Below, piece after piece: positions 62,096 through 64,000 of a DNA stretch of 64,000 nt. Both the position numbers and the translations under genes were made by a program. This DNA is from CAVTWS01 sp963732655 (GTDB lineage: Bacteria > Actinomycetota > Acidimicrobiia > Acidimicrobiales > SHLQ01), in assembly GCA_963732655.1 (NCBI GenBank), contig CAVTAI010000017.1, positions 186,001-250,000 of the forward strand. The letters run 5' to 3'. Below the pieces are notes generated by a model, which saw only the letters and a list, made by a program, of their open reading frames with translations, was not told where the DNA came from and made no database searches. Within the stretch, counting starts at the first letter, position 1, and the number at the start of each line of letters is the position of its first letter.

Positions 62096-62458
62096 ATGGC
62101 TGCTGCGGTCACCGTGTACCACAACCCCAACTGAAGTACGTCCGAATATGCGCTGGCGGTCGCCAGCGAAAAGGGCGTCGAGGTCGAGGTCAACCTGTAC
62201 CTCAGGACCAAACCGGGACGTGAGGAGCTGGAGTCGCTGGTGGCGCGTCTGGAGGATCCGGTCGAAGACCTGGTGCGCAAGGACAGCTTCTTCGACAAGC
62301 TCGGTCTCGACCCGCAGGATTTCGTGGGCCGCCCGGATTCAGTGGTCGACATCCTGGTCGCGCACCCGAGATTGCTGCAGCGACCGGTGCTCGCGGCCGC
62401 CGATCGGGCCATCATCGGTCGCCCTCGCGACCGGGTTGCCGACTTCTTGACCCGCTGA
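62096..62458 (+). CDS. ArsC-family reductase, probable selenoprotein (in-frame TGA at the catalytic position)
   Basis: An ATG at 62096 behind GAGGAGG opens a 121-codon frame interrupted only by TGA at 62132-62134. With TGA read as selenocysteine (U), the N-terminus is AVTVYHNPN-U-STSEYALAV, matching the ArsC active site NPxCSxS with U in place of the catalytic Cys (residue 13). The rest is a normal ArsC: LYLRTKPGREELESLVARLE, the Arg at residues 61, 96 and 109 (VRKD, QRPV, IGRP) corresponding to Arg60, 94 and 107 of E. coli ArsC, and stop at 62456. Bacterial ArsC-like selenoproteins are known. A hairpin with GGTC loop follows 16 nt after the TGA. A Cys-to-stop mutation is the alternative, which the intact frame and hairpin argue against. 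Whether it reduces arsenate or acts as a thiol/selenol oxidoreductase is unknown. Confidence 0.75.
62151..62168 (+). promoter_or_regulatory. Candidate bacterial SECIS hairpin
   Basis: CGCTGGC (62151-62157), loop GGTC (62158-62161), GCCAGCG (62162-62168): 7 perfect base pairs and a GGUC tetraloop in RNA. It begins 16 nt after the in-frame TGA, within the usual bSECIS distance, and GGUC is the loop of the E. coli fdhF element recognised by SelB. Chance hairpins do occur in GC-rich coding DNA, so the loop sequence and position are the real support. Confidence 0.7.
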
Positions 62459-62470
62459 ACCAAGACCGAC

Positions 62471-62693
62471 CCGAGCGGTGGCTTTCTACTCTGGGCCACC
62501 CGAGCGGTGGCTTTCTACTCTGGGCCACCCGAGCGGTGGCCGTTCTACTCTGGGCCACCCGAGCGGTGGCCGTTCTACTCTGGGCCACCCGAGCGGTGGC
62601 CGTTCTACTCTGGGCCACCCGAGCGGTGGCCGTTCTACTCTGGGCCACCCGAGCGGTGGCCGTTCTACTCTGGGCCACCCGAGCGGTGGCCGT
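62471..62693 (+). repeat. Tandem ~30-bp hairpin repeat array
   Basis: Eight copies of CGAGCGGTGG start at 62472, 62501, 62530, 62560, 62590, 62620, 62650 and 62680, so the first two units are 29 bp and the rest 30 bp. Each 30-bp copy contains GGCCACC-CGAGC-GGTGGCC, a 7-bp stem with a 5-base loop; the first two copies read ...GGTGGCT instead. It lies between the ArsC-like stop (12 bp away) and the convergent P450, and each minus-strand unit contains a TAG that provides the P450 stop (62665-62667). Confidence 0.92.
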
Positions 62694-63987
62694 ACCCCTG
62701 ACCGCCCCACTGATCGGCGACGCCGAGTCCGGCCATCGCCGGCGTCCCTGAGGACGGGGTCGGGGTGAAGGTCACCGGCAGGCGTTTGATGCCGCCGATG
62801 AAGTTCGACCGCAAGTACGCGGGCTCTCCGGCCAGCGCCATGTCGGGGAGGCGGGTGGCCAACTCCTTGAACAGCAGCCGGATCTCCATGCGGGCCAGGT
62901 TGGCGCCCAGACAGAAGTGGGGGCCACCGCCCCCGAATCCGATGTGGTCGTTCGGCGACCTGGTGATGTCGAACGTGTAGGGGTCGTCGAAGACGCGCTC
63001 GTCGCGGTTGCCGCTGATGTACCAGACGACCACCTTGTCGTCTTCTTTGATGAGCGTTCCAGCCAGCTCGGTCGCCATGGTGGCAGTGCGCCGGAAGTGG
63101 AGCACGGGCGAAGCCCACCGCGTGATCTCCTCGACGGCGGTGGGCATGAGGCCGTCGGGATCGGCGCAGAAGCGCTGCCACTGGTCGGGCCGGCGGAGGA
63201 ACTCGAGCATGCCCCAGGAGGCGGTGTTGCGGGTCGTCTCGTTGCCGGCGACGCAGAGCAGCAGGAAGAACATGTCGAACTCGAACTCGGAGAGGGCGTC
63301 GCCGTCGATCTCGGCGCTCAGCAACGTGGTGACGATGTCGTCGGCGGGTCGGTTGCGGCGTTCGGTCTGGAGGTGGTGCGAGTACTCGTAGAGCTCCCCG
63401 AACGCGCGGTCGACATCGGCCCGGTCGGTGCTGAAGTCCGGATCGTCGGCGCCGATCATGGCGTTGGTCCACTCGAAGATCTTGGAGCGATCCTCGACCG
63501 GGACGCCGAGCATCTCGGCGATCGCCTGCAGGGGGAGCTCGGCGGACAGGTCGGTGACGAAGTCGGCCGTGCCACTTTCGCACACGGCGTCGACGATCCG
63601 ACTGGTGCGGTTCTGCAGGTACGCCTCGAGGAGCCCGATCATGCGAGGTGTGAACCCCTTGTTCACCAGCTTGCGGTACCGCGTGTGCCGGGGGGCATCC
63701 ATGTCGAGCATGATGCTGTCGCGCCGCATCTGTGCATCGGGTTCCACGTTGTCGACGATCTGCGTGCCGCCCCGGTTGCTGGAGAAGCGCTCGGGGTGCC
63801 GGCTGACCTCACGGATGTGCTCGTGACGGGTCACGGCCCAGAAACCCGGCCCGTCCGGCTCGTCCATCCAGTGGATGCCGTTGCCGCTGGCGCGCAACCG
63901 ACGCAGCCACTCGTGGTGCTGCTGCGCCTGGAAGGCGTCCTTGTCCATCAGGTCGATATCGGACAGATCGGCGTCACGCTCAGCCAT
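62665..63987 (-). CDS. Cytochrome P450 (CYP125/CYP142-like)
   Basis: A 440-residue soluble P450. I-helix CVAGNETTRNTASWGM, ExxR in VEEITRWASPVLHFRRTA, and haem loop FGGGGPHFCLGANLARME with the Cys ligand. The AGNETTRN variant is typical of CYP125/142/124, which oxidise sterol or branched fatty side chains. A GGAGGGGG sequence precedes ATG 63987. The last residues (QGYGHRSGGPE) are encoded by the tandem repeat, whose unit supplies the stop codon, so the C-terminus may be extended relative to the ancestral gene. Confidence 0.88.
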   Translation of the reverse strand: MAERDADLSDIDLMDKDAFQAQQHHEWLRRLRASGNGIHWMDEPDGPGFWAVTRHEHIREVSRHPERFSSNRGGTQIVDNVEPDAQMRRDSIMLDMDAPRHTRYRKLVNKGFTPRMIGLLEAYLQNRTSRIVDAVCESGTADFVTDLSAELPLQAIAEMLGVPVEDRSKIFEWTNAMIGADDPDFSTDRADVDRAFGELYEYSHHLQTERRNRPADDIVTTLLSAEIDGDALSEFEFDMFFLLLCVAGNETTRNTASWGMLEFLRRPDQWQRFCADPDGLMPTAVEEITRWASPVLHFRRTATMATELAGTLIKEDDKVVVWYISGNRDERVFDDPYTFDITRSPNDHIGFGGGGPHFCLGANLARMEIRLLFKELATRLPDMALAGEPAYLRSNFIGGIKRLPVTFTPTPSSGTPAMAGLGVADQWGGQGYGHRSGGPE

Positions 63988-64000
63988 AGGACCCCCTCCC

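Noticed and set aside
62471..62693. CRISPR-like array
   Set aside because: Units follow directly with no variable spacers and contain a hairpin; it is a simple tandem repeat.
62478..62768. Repeat-encoded peptides with WATRAV-type units
   Set aside because: They are translations of the 30-bp DNA repeat with no start signal and no structural meaning as genes.

Overview
The window is GC-rich throughout, uses many GTG starts, and packs its genes tightly with ATGA, GTGA and TGATG overlaps. Its gene content is that of a high-GC Gram-positive actinobacterium. The best internal evidence is the block rpmH-rnpA-yidD-yidC-jag-rsmG-parA-parB-cwlM-like, the block dnaA-dnaN-recF-dciA-gyrB-gyrA, and a DUF3566 gene beside tRNA-Ile downstream of gyrA, an arrangement also seen in mycobacteria. 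The mix of DUF2510, DUF3105, DUF1295, SCP-x-type thiolase plus DUF35 and CYP125/142-like P450 genes would suit a member of the Acidimicrobiia, but that placement is an inference.

Layout. Positions 1-6.9 kb: a five-gene coupled operon (PEP synthase-like, APH-like/ATPase fusion, P-type cation ATPase, formate/nitrite-type channel, GerMN lipoprotein) that recalls the mycobacterial dormancy regulon. 6.8-9.4 kb: a membrane protein, methionine aminopeptidase and a DUF35 protein. 9.4-20.9 kb, minus strand: an exopolysaccharide cluster (phosphatase-fold protein, GT2, Wzz-like, Wzy-like, flippase, two GT4) whose last gene overlaps a membrane-anchored P450, followed by a thiolase-like gene and its DUF35 partner. 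21-30 kb: cupin, MDR reductase, a GNAT-DUF985 fusion, a MarR regulator with a 28-bp operator, a broken crp/fnr gene, a cyclic-nucleotide-binding protein, an ABC exporter and two gene remnants beside tRNA-Arg and tRNA-Ser. 30-41.7 kb: nth, tRNA-Ser, a DUF2510 protein, a HAD nucleotidase, glgA/glgC, a frameshifted DUF1295 gene, hisN, a DUF3105 lipoprotein, a FliA/WhiG-type sigma factor, a dehydrogenase and a 48-residue small protein. 41.7-58.3 kb: tRNA-Ile and the chromosome origin region. 58.4-64 kb: a CwlM-like pseudoenzyme, alcohol dehydrogenase, enoyl-CoA hydratase, a methyltransferase, an ArsC-family gene with an in-frame TGA, a hairpin repeat array and a P450.

Replication genes point away from the dnaA region: gyrA to dnaA run on the minus strand and rpmH to parB on the plus strand. 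DnaA-box-like 9-mers sit on both sides of dnaA and a perfect parS lies just upstream of parA, so the replication origin is very probably in this window.

The most interesting observation is at 62.1 kb. A complete ArsC-family reading frame with a strong ribosome binding site has TGA exactly where the catalytic cysteine belongs. It is followed 16 nt later by a perfect 7-bp hairpin with a GGTC loop, the loop type of bacterial SECIS elements. This gene is probably a selenoprotein. Just after it, and again at 24.2 kb, short tandem repeat arrays fill the gap between convergent genes and supply a stop codon of a flanking gene.
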